A stretch of DNA of 64,000 nucleotides from NCBI GenBank assembly GCA_034769895.1, contig CM068371.1, forward strand, positions 407,075,969 through 407,139,968. Reading direction: 5' to 3'. Positions 10,960 to 21,784 of the stretch are shown here, piece by piece. The position numbers and the translations under genes were made by a program. This DNA is from Magicicada septendecula. Its lineage: Eukaryota > Arthropoda > Insecta > Hemiptera > Cicadidae. The notes below the pieces were generated by a model, which worked only from the letters and a program-made list of their open reading frames with translations, did no database searches and had not been told where the DNA came from. The stretch's first letter is position 1. Every line of letters begins with the position of its first letter.

Positions 10960-11658
10960 CTATATTATTATGATCGCTAATTATTTTCACGGTATTATTT
11001 TTATATATCTTGTTTTCAACTATCTTAATACTATTAGTTGTTAATTCATTTTTGTAACTAACACCTACCTTGTTGATGATCCCTTCGTAATTATTTGTTA
11101 TTTTACTATTACCCTGGCCGTCTGTTATTTCGTCACATTTACCCGTAACTGTCATTTTCTACCTCCTCCTTCAGCGTTCTACTTTCGTTTATTTCGTCTT
11201 GTATTTTATTTATATTTATCATTATCTTACCTTTCATTCCCGCAATAGTCTCATTCATTCTTTCCAATCGGCTATTCATATTTACATCACTCATTTTTAG
11301 TTTTCTTATTTTCGCAAACTCGTTATTCATTTCTACTTTTATTAATTTCAGATTTTAAATTATTATTTTCTGATTTCATTTTCTCTTCTTGTTTGTCAAG
11401 TTTAACATTTATTATGTTTATTTCTGATTTGATCTCAGTTTTCATTCCTGACATCATTTCCATCATCAATGCTAATTGGTTAAATATATTTACCCCGTTG
11501 TCTTTACTACCCCCCCCCGCTACTACAGTTTCATTTACATCTATTTCAACATTTTCATCAACAATTTCATTGGTTGTTACCATATGATCTTGCATAATAT
11601 TTAAAATAGATTCCTCTACACTTTAACATAAATTTGCATTCTTGTTTTTCTCTGCCAT
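10242..11658 (-). pseudogene. N1 gag-like protein, frameshifted
   Basis: Reads from an ATG at 11656-11658 (MAEKNK, then an early stop), through a coiled-coil part rich in E, K, N and Q containing LALMMEMMSGMKTEIKSE (11323-11595, 11139-11330), a segment at 10880-11155, and an open C-terminal part of about 200 codons (10242-10853) with WCYDERY, LFKVSRGYDELIKRL, KGDWTIL, WNNPV and IKNELC, ending D-D-G-G. At least three frame changes separate the pieces; one coincides with the (TC)n run. No CCHC knuckle, D(S/T)G protease or YxDD is present. Gag-like assignment is by position and the coiled coil only. Confidence 0.7.
10904..10955. repeat. (TC)n microsatellite inside the gag-like ORF
   Basis: About 26 TC units; on the coding strand it reads as an Arg-Glu repeat. 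It lies at the position where relatives have a short LERER(E) stretch. Confidence 0.9.
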
Positions 11659-11704
11659 TTTGATCAGGTTGTGAATTAATTTATTTTAATTTTTAATTCA
11701 CAAC

Positions 11705-11724
11705 GTCGCTGTTAACGGGCACCA
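11705..11724 (-). other. N1 primer-binding site
   Basis: Minus strand TGGTGCCCGTTAACAGCGAC, two bases inside the 5' LTR. Close to the 3' end complement of tRNA-Lys but with a 2-base insertion and substitutions, so the primer identity is uncertain. Confidence 0.6.
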
Positions 11725-11726
11725 AC

Positions 11727-13150
11727 TGAAGCTTGACTTGTTAACTAGTTATTTGAAATATTTAAATTTTGTCCCTGTTTAGGGCGTCAACTGAAGCTTT
11801 ACGATCTAATTAGGTAATAAAATACTGAAATCGAGTCCTTTTTTAGGGCACCAGCTGAAGCTGTACATGTTTATTAATGTTTAAAATATTGAAGTTCTAG
11901 TCACTTACCTTTACCGATAATTTACCAAGGTGTCGTCTGATGTACTCTGGCAGAGTAAAACTACTGGTGAATGCAAATTAACAAACACATATTTTTATAA
12001 ACTCAAATAAAATGTTACTTTATTTTCTTTAGCATGACATTTTTCATTTTATTTCTAGTTTAAATCTACTGATATACCCCGTTCCTATTATCGTACGACA
12101 TAATACATAATGACAACTACTTGTGACTTTTACTGTTGAGTTATGCTTTTTCTAGGAGTAACACTCTGAGCAATATTTAATTCACATATGCATGCTATCG
12201 AAATTCACTTACTACTGACTATAACATAATGATTAACTTATTCTCTACAAAAGCAACCCAAATTGGTCACGCTCTCACTCGTACAAATTTACCTCCCCAT
12301 TATCATATAGTGCTTTTTTAATTTAAATGAATAAAGTCGAGAACTTAGTAGTCGGTTACTTAACTTTCGGCATTCCTCTCATCGCCGCGTGTTGCACTGC
12401 GTTTATGTCCGAATGTTTTGTCACTTCAATTCGTGGTTGATTTTTCTTCGTGCACTTCACCTACTTCATTCCGAGATACTGTTTCACTATTTTTACGTCT
12501 GTTTGTCACCGTCTGCAGTTAAAGGAAAATTTTGATATGCAAGAGTTCTTTGTGCTCCCGGCCGGGCAAGCGTGATTATTCGAACTGGGGTTTATTATTT
12601 TCACATTTTTATAAAGTTTAGCCCGACCGGTGACACGCTCCACTACTCACGTCCGTCACGTAAAACTTTTTATCGTCGACTGGGAAGAGCGTTAACACAG
12701 CGACCACCTCAAACGGTTGGTCAAGACGGAAACACACACAGCCTGCATGCTACAAAATGTTCGTCAATCTACACAAAGTCTGGCTTCGTCCACGTGCTTC
12801 AGGTGTTGACGATATTCCCTCGCCACGAGGCAGTAGACTCAGGTGGGCGGAGTCATCACAGATTTCTGGCATCACCCAAACACGTGGTGAAGGAAATTTT
12901 ATATTCTAGCCATTTTGGTTGGTGTCGTTTCAGTCTGCGTAGCGTCATCTGCACGCATGATGGTGTTGCGCGTACTCTGTGCGTAACACAACACCGGAAT
13001 TCTCAGAATCGTATTGCGTTCTTACCACACCCGCTTGCAAAGCTATATTACTGTTCATTGTTTGACTGCTGCCGTATTTTACATGGGTGTTACAATTGAA
13101 AATTAAATAAAATTAATAAAAAATAAAATCTACCATTCTGCCCCATTACA
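11727..13150 (-). repeat. N1 5' LTR
   Basis: Partner of 5986-7407. Relic primer sites at 11771-11789 and 11835-11853, and a GGTAAG donor (minus) at 11904-11909. A 175-codon plus-strand reading frame at 12572-13099 is antisense; the left LTR has it split by a 2-bp deletion. Confidence 0.9.
11771..11853 (-). repeat. Two relic primer-site modules inside the N1 LTR
   Basis: Each unit is an LTR-end-like AGCTTCA or CAGCTTCAG followed by a 19-base primer-site-like sequence of the form TGRYGCCCTAAAMAGGGAC. Spacing is about 64 bp, and the working site at 11705-11724 makes a third unit in register. The other LTR keeps the same two units. Confidence 0.75.
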
Positions 13151-13837
13151 TTCTCCAAAAATTCAAATTTATTATCAACCTTCATTTTACATCACATTTC
13201 ATTTATTATTACATTTCCACTATGAAATTTTCTGTTTAACATTTTCATCGTTAATTGGTTTGGGTGATTCTCCGTCATTCACAACGATTTGATTTATTGA
13301 ATGGGCATTAATATATATAACCTTACTCCCTTTCTTCCTTCTAACAACCACTAACATATTTGCATAGGGTGACACCAATCTCTCCATAATAACCCCCTTC
13401 AACACTTTATCTACTCTACTTATCTCACTCTCCTCTTAGAATAAAATACCTGATACCCTCTTTGTACCTAGGATGTGTGTTCCCTTCCCTTATACTTATT
13501 CCCTTATCTGTTCCTGGCCTCTTCCAGGTAACCGGCAACCCTCTATAAAACGTCCCCTTCCCACCACAATGTCCTACCACAACTCCTTACACCTCCACCC
13601 TCACTACAAAATTTCATCACCACCTATTTACTCTCCCTTTACATTATTCTCACTTTCTCTACATATAATCACTCTTGCTACTGTGTCCCTGCTACTGACC
13701 CATTTCTGTATTACTTTTATTCCAAAATTCTTATTTTGTCTAACACCCATTAAAGTTAACTCTGACTGACTCAAATGCCTTATTGAAATAATCATTATCA
13801 CCCAAACTCCATCTTTTATCACATTTTACATTAATAT
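13151..13837 (-). other. Element B noncoding region between N1 and F
   Basis: Matches the internal noncoding DNA of D around 38180-38640 (shared ACTACAAAATWTCATCA, TACTGTGTCCCT and CTAACWCCCATT). The last four bases, ATAT, are the left target copy of F. Short minus-strand reading frames here are not conserved. Confidence 0.6.
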
Positions 13838-14723
13838 TGTAATAAAATGGAGTTATTTACAAATAAGTATAATAATGGTTTAATACAATTTTTATTATTT
13901 ATTTATTATTTTTTTATATAATTAATTATTTTTATTTAATTGTTTTTATTATTTTTATTATTATTGTTCAATTAATTAAACTATGATTTAGTAATTGGGT
14001 ATGATTTGGTGAAGAAATATTTGTTTCTCCGCGTTAAATAGATTGTCGTGGCCAAATCGATTGCATGCCGCGGTCCATTCAGTATCTTTATTTCTTCTTC
14101 TGCTTGTTCCTCTCCCTCAGATGTTCTCGTTGATAAGTGGATAATTAATGTACTTTAAATTAGTTCTCAACTAATCAATACAACGATATTTTATGACAAT
14201 AATTATATTTATTATGATCAAAATAATAATTCGACTTGCATCGACTAATTTGAGTCGGAGTCGAGACTAGATCCCAGGTTGATTATTACATATTCCAAAA
14301 TTATTCAAATTAAATTATTATGTAACAAGGATTCTTTGAACTGTCGAAATAGTCAGGAAAGGCAAGAGAATTCAATACTTACAATTATAAAAACTTATTC
14401 ATTAACAGACAATAATAATAAAATATAGTATATAGAAAAATTTAATTCCGAACCAGCTGATTTTTCTGACGTCACTCGTCCCCTCCCGGTCGGGTTTCGT
14501 TTGACTCGAAATGACAAGATGGCAGCCTTCGTGAGTTGTTCTACGCTGAAAACCAGACTCCGAGATTTCCTTCAAATAAACGTAGCAGTTGATTAATTCC
14601 TCTTCTGTGATGCTGCTATTGGAATATCCACAAGTTGTAGTGTTTAGTTTTAATCCTCCACTGGATTTCGTTCGGTAATAGGTGTATAGTGTCGATTTGT
14701 GCTTTCCAATCAATTGCGTGTTG

Positions 14724-14951
14724 TATGAGGTTAAATTTATTATTCAAACGTGTCCATACGTAGTGATAGATAGATTTAGTGTTGTTTAATTTAGCTTTGT
14801 GATTCTAATGACTGTTTTAATCGTATTCATTAATTGACTGTATATTCTTTATCCTTTTATAATTTTCGTAGTACATCTTAGTTCAAGTTGGTTAAAATTT
14901 CCATTCATTTGTTTCTTCAATATATATTCCGACACGTCCGTTCTGCTTAGC
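14724..14951. repeat. 228-bp direct repeat, copy 1
   Basis: Near-identical to 15882-16108, offset 1158 bp. Both run from TATGAGGTTAAATTT to GTTCTGCTT(A/G)GC. The offset equals the usual LTR length in this window, suggesting tandem LTR ends. Confidence 0.8.
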
Positions 14952-15881
14952 TGTAACGGTGCAAACCTACGGGTATTTGGGATTTGAATATTCACACTTT
15001 TATTTCGCCCAAGTATAGCATCAAGGTTGGTGTAAATTGACAAAGGAATGTGCAGTTATTGACGAGGGGGCGTACGCGCTTCCACGCGCGCACTTCCTCG
15101 GCCAAGGTTCTCAGGCGCTCGGTCACGTTTGACTACATACCTCAGCGCTGTGCGCGCCCTGTACAAAGCAGTCGACTTAAAACCACTCCCCCGGCCGGGT
15201 GAATACATAGGCTCACGAGCCAAAATTTTATTAAAATGTATACCAAAGTGAATTCGAGAAAACAGTAAAAACAGTTAATATCAAACAGTGCGGATGTGAG
15301 CATTTCCGCTCGCTGTCAGCTGCGTACCTTTATGCCCGCAACAAAAATGTGAACACAGCAAGTATAAAATATAAAATAACCAACTTATAACTTTATCAGA
15401 ATGCATTAGCAGTTTAAAATACATAAAGTCAGTGAACATTAGAAAACCAACATCCGTAGTGCGCGTGTAACGATGCTACATCTTCTGAACAGATTTGCAG
15501 CTAAGTAACAAATAAGAGATAAAACCAAATTTTCAGTACTTTGTTTAGATTCAATAAAATGAGCTCAGTTAGGGAAGTCCATGAAATTGTACCGCATGAA
15601 TGAGTGTGTGATTGCGTGAATATAAAAAAAATTTAAGCAGTGCTGGGTTGTGAAATATATATAATTCTATAATTTAAGACATGATTGATTATGTTTATTT
15701 TGGTGGGATTATGTTTATTTAATAAAATTATAAATGGGAAAGAAGTTTTAACTTGATTCAATAACTATGCCTCATGGCGAATAGCAATGTGTTTTGTTTC
15801 CGAAGTAGAATCTCATGTAACTATGTGTGGCTTGATAATAAAGGGTAATGTCATTGGTAAATCTTACAATTAAGAGTGAGT
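14952..15881 (+). repeat. Divergent LTR-like segment inside F
   Basis: Begins TGTAACGGTGC like LTR A. It shares ordered blocks with LTR B read in its own direction: ATGAGCTCAGTTAGGGAA, GCATGAATGAGTGTGTG, AATTTAAGCAGTGCTGG, TTATTTTGGTGGGA, GCCTCATGGC and AATGTCATTGGTAAA. The direction is plus, opposite to B. Confidence 0.65.
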
Positions 15882-16108
15882 TATGAGGTTAAATTTATTA
15901 TTCAAACGTGTCCATACGTAGTGATAGGTAGATTTAGTGTTGTTTAATTTAGCTTTGTGATTCCAATGACTGTTTTAATCGTATTCATTAATTGACTGTA
16001 TATTCTTTATCCTTTTATAATTTCGTAGTACATCTTAGTTCGAGTTGGTTAAAATTTCCATTCATTTGTCTCTTCAATATATATTCTGACACGTCCGTTC
16101 TGCTTGGC
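15882..16108. repeat. 228-bp direct repeat, copy 2
   Basis: See copy 1 at 14724-14951. Directly after it the sequence reads TGGCGTTTAACA, which may be a degraded primer site. Confidence 0.8.
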
Positions 16109-16692
16109 GTTTAACAATCAACTAACTATATTTGTTTCTTCATATAGCAAATTCTGTAAGATTTTGGTCTCATTTCTCATTGTTCATTATCAGCTGTTTT
16201 CCTAATTACCAATTCAATTTTATAGAAATAAATGACATTTTTTATATTTTACTGGCTATAAATTATTTGTTTAGTACTTTTATGGAATTCTAATTACATA
16301 ACGATATTCCTGCTTTTATTTTATACAGTTAATATTAAACTTGACCTATTTTGGTTTGAATTAAGCTCCCGAATTACATTCCTTGAAATTTACCTCTAGG
16401 CCTTATTATAATTCACATAATTACCCATTAAATGGTTTACAATATGTTTTATGTTACAATTTTCCTCAAATACGATTACTAATTAAATTATTTTAATTTG
16501 CTTTCTCTACCTGGCTATTATTCTAAACATTTAATAATTTATTTGTATTTTACTAGTACTTGCTTTACTGATTATGGCATTATCTTGTACAATCACAATT
16601 TAAGTCAATTTACACTCTGATTCTTTTAATCACTACTATAGGTTGTTGTTATAATTATGATAAAGTATTTGTATTCTGAATGGGATAATTTA
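16109..16692. other. AT-rich part of F left of the Tigger
   Basis: No gene, structured module or repeat partner recognised. TA at 16691-16692 is the Tigger target. Confidence 0.4.
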
Positions 16693-18796
16693 CAGTAAAG
16701 TCTCGGTAATTCGAGCCCCGGTATTTCGAGGTTCCGTGTAATTCGAGCTGGAAAAAAAAAAATAAATACAGTCAGTAAATGTAAACAACATTCCCGCCAT
16801 ATCATGACTCATGCCAGACCAAGTGTCTACAGCATGAAACGCTAAAAATAAATACGTAAATAAATCGGTAGCGGACTGACCGCCTCAGCTGATACAAGTG
16901 TTGTACTGTGCGTTACTACTAAGCTTCGTTACTAGTGTTTGCTTGTTGTTTTAGTTATTTTACTGTACAGTATATTCAACGTTTAGTTTTTCACTACAGT
17001 AAATTGTTATTTGTACTGTATATAATGAGTTACAAGAGTAGGCCTAAGAAGAAGTTTGTGCCGCTAAGTGTTAAATTGGAAGCCTTAAAAAGATTAGACA
17101 GAGGTGAAACGCTAAAAAAACTTGCTGCTGATTATGGAGTCGGCGAAGTGACTGTTGGTGACTGGCGTAGGAACAGAGACAAGATTGAAAACTATTCTTC
17201 TAAAAAGTGTATGGGGATTTTAACGTGTGAACGCAAATCGATGAAGAAATCTGATTATGAAAAAACGAGTGCAGCTTTGTTCACTTGGTTTAGTCAACAC
17301 AGGCAAAAAGGAAGTCCTATTTCAGGCCCAATGTTGCAAGAAAAAGCAATGTTTTTCAGGAACCAGTTTAAGGAAGGCGAGGATGATTTTACAGCAAGTT
17401 CAGGATGGTTGGATAGATGGAAAAAACGATACGGCGTAAGGCAGCTTGAAATGTGTGGTGAAAAGCTATCTGCGGATTCTGAGGCTGTCGCACAGTTCTG
17501 TGAGAGATTTAAAAAAATTATAGAAGAAGAAAAACTTACTCTCGATCAGTTGTACAACTGTGATGAGACGGGACTAAATTTTAAAATGCTGCCTACTAAA
17601 ACTTTAGCTTCAAGGGAAGAAAATGCTGCGCCAGGCCACAAAAAATCTAAAGAAAGGGTGACAGTTCTTGCTGCATCGAATGCAAGTGGAGAACATAAAC
17701 TGAAGCTAATGTTAATAGGCAAGTCTGCAAAGCCTAGAGCTTTAAAAAACATCACTCCGTCTGCGCTTCCTGTTACATACATTAACCAGGGAATCTGCTT
17801 GGATGGATAAAAATATTTTTAAGAAGTGGTTTTTTGAAAGTTTTGTTCCTGAGACCAAAAAGTACCTAAAGGAAAAGAACTTGGCTCCCAAAGCAATATT
17901 AACCCTTGACAACGCTGGATCACACCCTGACGAAGAAGAACTGAAATGTGGCGAAATTAGAGCATTGTTCTTACCCCCAAACGTGACGAGTTTAATACAG
18001 CCGATGGACCAAGGCGTTTTTGAGTGCTTGGAAAAGAAATATCGTCGTCATCTGCTGCAGAGGCTCCTACAAACTACAGAAGGCGAGGGAACCATAGTGG
18101 AATTTCTAATGAATACTACAATGAAAGACGTAGTTTACTGGGTGGCGGAATCATGGGATGACATAAAGACAGAAACACTAAAGAAGTCTTGGAACAAGAT
18201 TTTAAAAGAAGAAAATAACAGTTGTAACACCACAGACGAACATGACTTGGTCTTAGCACGACTGATAAAAAAACTTCCTGGTTGTGAACAGTCAAATGAA
18301 AATGATGTTTCAGAATGGTTGAATAGTGATGAACAGTTTGAAGTGACCGATGATTCAATCGTTGAAATGCTGAATGAAGCGGCAGAAGAAAATAGTGATG
18401 AAGACGTGACTGCAGAGACTGTACCCGTGATGACTCACGCCGAGGGGTTGGCAGCGCTAGACACTGCATTGCATTATGTCGAACAGCAAGCAGAAGCTAC
18501 ACCAACCGACACAATGCTGCTTAGAAGATGGCATGACATTGCTGCTAAAAAACGAGGCTCTATTTTAAAACAAAAGACTCTGGACAATTTCTTTAAAAAA
18601 TAAATTTGTGTGCCTTTTATCTTTTGAGTTTAAACTAGTTCAGGTATGTACTACATTGTTTGTGTTTTCTTATCCGTAAGCAATAAACGTTTGTTTATAC
18701 ATTACTCTTTGTTTTTTCTTCATCCGTATAATCCGAGTTTTTCCAAATTCGAGGTTGCCTCAGCCCCAATTAACTCGAATTACCGAGACTCTACTG
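16693..18796 (+). mobile_element. Tigger/pogo-type DNA transposon
   Basis: 2104 bp with inverted termini starting CAGTAAAGTCTCGGTAATTC (left) and CAGTAGAGTCTCGGTAATTC (right, minus strand), flanked by TA (16691-16692, 18797-18798). It encodes a nearly intact CENP-B/Tigger-like transposase and is inserted in F. Confidence 0.95.
17025..18603 (+). pseudogene. Tigger-like transposase with one frameshift
   Basis: Cut-and-paste transposase of the pogo/Tigger group. The start is taken at 17025 (MSYKSRPKKKF), where the basic N-terminus begins. In order: a CENP-B N-terminal helix-turn-helix (about residues 10-60, KLEALKRLDRGETLKKLA), a Tc5-type second HTH (about 75-145, ending GWLDRWKKRYGVR), then the DDE nuclease with D in CDETGL, D in LTLDNAGSHP and D in IQPMDQGVF. 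The last two are separated by 32 residues. The tail is acidic and ends DNFFKK. The frame opens 17025-17810 and continues one frame over from about 17788 to 18603; an extra G near 17785 before SAWMDKN explains the break. Otherwise full length at about 525 residues. Confidence 0.93.
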
Positions 18797-18798
18797 TA

Positions 18799-19679
18799 TA
18801 TCAATTTGGTCTAGTTTCTATTAATTTATTTCCTGTGATTTGATTTACAGGGTCAAAGTTGAATTTGACTTGATTATCAATTTTCAATTTTCCTATCAAT
18901 GTTATAATCAATTCACATTACTATTATTATATTTTCTGATTCACTATTTATAGGTCGTTTGAATTAATATATTGTCTTTCCTTCCTTCACAAAATTCTGA
19001 CATTAATTAACATTATTTAAATACAATAAACACTTATATACTAACATCTAGTATCTACTACTATCAGCATGGTCTGTATTGTATACACATATAATAATTA
19101 AATAACTAAACAAATTAAGGTCTTAGCCTAATGATTGTCTTTTATTGTCCTTTTAAAACTGGTTTGGGGTGTTCCCCTCAATCACACACTATTTTATTTA
19201 TACCTAATTTTACATTAGCTCTGGTTATTTGGTATTGTATTCTCTTACTTTGCTATTTGTTTTTCTAAATTGGTATAACTACTATAGTTTAAGTTCTTTC
19301 CTTTATGTGGTTTACTGAGATAAAGTGTTCTGTCTTTAAAGTAGGTTTGGGTATCTTGAGATTTTTCCTTTTAATTAATTTGTTCTTCGCTGTAACTCCT
19401 TACTACTCCATATCTTACTGGGTATCCTGATTATTTTATTGGGATGATAATCATACTATTTATTTTTAACACATTTTGCTATAAATTGAATATATGTAAC
19501 TTCTTTGAATCGAGATTTTTTCTAGTTCTGTTAAGGCATTTTATTTATGATTGTGATTACTTTTTGTTTTTTCTGTTACTTCTATTTAAGTTTACTTTAC
19601 TCCTTCCAGATTGATTCTTCCCTTCTTCTTCTATGTGGTATTAAATTGTAGAATAAGGTAAAAACTTCGTTGTGCTACA
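18799..19679. other. AT-rich right part of F
   Basis: No gene recognised. It ends in CTTCGTTGTGCTACA, the right terminus of F. Confidence 0.4.
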
Positions 19680-19683
19680 ATAT

Positions 19684-20176
19684 GATCATTGAAAACTACA
19701 TTAGAAAATTCATCACTTACCTCATAATAACAATATAACTCAACACCTAAACATATTGTATGTTTAATCACGTACTATTCATTATAGAATCTAAACCTCA
19801 GAAAATCATTTAACTTCATCACCAACATTCCTCTATACAACATTAATTAATTAATTAATCTCCAATCAGTTTTTTTTTTTTCAAATCACTAAGTTATTTT
19901 AATTACATTTTATAATTTTACATTTACTCTCATCATTTATTTAGTCTGAAAAATGTTATAATTATTATTAAATCAATTCCTCTTACCTACATACATTGTT
20001 TAAATAAGATACAGAGTACACCTTAATGCAATACACAAATACATTTGACATCAACATACAAAAGAATATACAATCCAAATTATTATCTGTTATCATTTAC
20101 CACAAATCATTTCCTAATACAATCCATTTTGAAACCACACTATTCACATAATTAAATGTTCATAAACAACAACTGT
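19684..20176 (-). other. Element B noncoding DNA below gag
   Basis: AT-rich; similar to D 38650-39150 and the end of N1 noncoding DNA. No other signal. Confidence 0.5.
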
Positions 20177-21489
20177 TTAACCACCATCATCGAATAATAC
20201 TCTGATCTTACGTCTACACAAATCATTTTTTATTAAATACCTTATATTGTCTCTATCAATATAATGATTATTTAACTTCTCATATTTTTCCACAATATCA
20301 TTATAATTAACAGGATTATTCCATGTTATTATATCATATAACTTGTCACCACCGAGTATAGTCATGTCGCCTTTAGTATAATCTGTCATTACTAGGTAAG
20401 TTATAAATTCATCATCAACAACATCATCATCTACTGCTGCTATATCAGCTTCAACACAAGGTAAGATTTCAATATCATTTTCCACTCTCCCTATACCTAA
20501 CCTTTCTACTAATTCTTTATAATTTCTACCCACCTTAAATAATTCTATCTCCCCACCAACACCCAACTCTCTTTCAAAATATTTCCCATCATAATGCCAC
20601 TTTACCCTTTTTCTACCATCCCATGCAGAAGGTAATACAACTTTGTTACTACACCATCTGGCTCCACCAGATGCACAAAAAATCAAGGGACAATTATTTG
20701 TAGACCATACGTCTCCCAAATACGCTCGTGAAGCAGTTTCTTCACCCACAACCACAACACCACGGGAAAATTTTACCCTCTGCAACCCCTCTACCTGTAA
20801 ACTCTCTCTACACTTTCTCTCTTACTCATCAACACTCTCTATCACTTCATTATCAAATTCTACTCCATCTAAAACTTCATCACCACTCTCAGTATTCACA
20901 ACCTTACTCTCTAACACCACATTTTTAATTATATTATCATTTTTCTCACCCCTACTTACTGTATTATGTGTTAACTGATCGTCTTTATTTCCGTTTAATT
21001 GATCGGACTTTTCACCGCTTTCTACCCCCATTTTAATCTTATAATTATCATCTACTTTATTCATTGTAAAGTTATTAATCATGTCATCTATTCTTGTGTT
21101 TTGTTCATCGAACTTCTGATATATTGATTCTATATCTGTTCTTTCATATTCTCACAACGTGTATTAATTTCATTCATTTTAGTGTTTACTTCATCAAATT
21201 TGGCATTGAAATTATTTTTTTATTTCTTTCATTTCGCTTTTTTGTTCATCGACTTGCTATTAATTTTATTGAACTTAACATCAGAATCACTCTTTTGTTC
21301 ATCAAATGTATTTAACAGTAACTGCATCATACTCATCATATCACTATTATTCTCTTTCTTAACTAAGGTCGGCGTCGATTGACTCGTTACGCCTTCCATT
21401 ATTCTCGATTCAGTCTCGCTTAATTCAACATTTATTTGACTTTCTGTTTCAATATCAGTTAAGCTAACATTCTCATCATTATCTGCCAT
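20177..21489 (-). pseudogene. Element B gag-like protein, broken
   Basis: Starts MADNDENVSLTDIE at 21489. The N-terminal part has a DMMSMMQLLLNTFDEQKSD coiled-coil segment (21229-21489). A frame change leads to 20822-21082, and a single in-frame TAA at 20822-20824 separates it from the C-terminal part (20177-20785). That part carries RVKFSRG, LPSAW, WHYDGKYFE, ELFKVGRNYKELVERL, KGDMTIL, WNNPV and LIKNDLC, and ends D-D-G-G. In element D the aligned codon is a serine, so this stop fits a TCA-to-TAA change. No pol domain follows. Putative structural protein of a non-autonomous element. Confidence 0.7.
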
Positions 21490-21732
21490 CTCAAAAATTA
21501 TATATTTTTTTGTTCAAAATACTAATATATAATATAACATAAACTTATTATCTAACAAGATATCTGTTTACTCATACTACACATAATCACAACATAACCT
21601 TATCTTTTTACGTCTCTTTTCACGTATCTCAAAATTTTTTGTTACTTCAAATAACCATTCTGCTCTTTCCAGTAGGCCTACTTCTCCATATAATTAAATA
21701 TTTTATGTCGAAGTCCCTGTTCCGGAAGCCAC
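21490..21732 (-). other. Element B leader and primer-binding site
   Basis: The 5' leader. The primer site at 21713-21731 reads TGGCTTCCGGAACAGGGAC on the minus strand, one base inside the LTR, like a diverged tRNA-Lys site. A plus-strand CAAATAACCATTCTGCTC motif at about 21646-21663 recalls LTR A near 31973-31990. Confidence 0.65.
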
Positions 21733-21784
21733 TGTAATATACTCTACTTTTATTACTTTAAATTTATTTTAATTTTATTCTGTT
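21733..21784 (-). repeat. Element B 5' LTR, first segment
   Basis: TGTAATATACTC to the TGTT target of E; continues at 29331. Confidence 0.9.

Larger units (their letters stand above)
5986..13150 (-). mobile_element. Element N1: pol-less LTR retrotransposon in B
   Basis: LTRs 5986-7407 and 11727-13150 (1.42 kb, TG...CA) are flanked by 4-bp TSD TTCT (5982-5985, 13151-13154). Minus strand: primer site 11705-11724, gag-like pseudogene 10242-11658, noncoding modules, hairpin 7420-7457 and purine tract. By eye the LTRs differ at about 45 sites, mostly in the right halves. No pol motifs. Confidence 0.9.
13838..19679. mobile_element. Insertion F: LTR-type remnant or giant solo LTR in B
   Basis: Starts TGTAATAAAATGG and ends GTGCTACA, flanked by ATAT (13834-13837 and 19680-19683). 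After removing the Tigger it is about 3.7 kb. No pair of terminal repeats was found at its two ends and no gag or pol ORF, so a solo LTR enlarged by an inner duplication is the simplest reading. Orientation unresolved. A 103-codon minus-strand frame at 14402-14713 was not recognised. Confidence 0.6.

Noticed and set aside
14402-14713. 103-codon minus-strand frame in F that looks protein-like
   Set aside because: No recognised domain and no second copy to test; not enough to call a captured exon.
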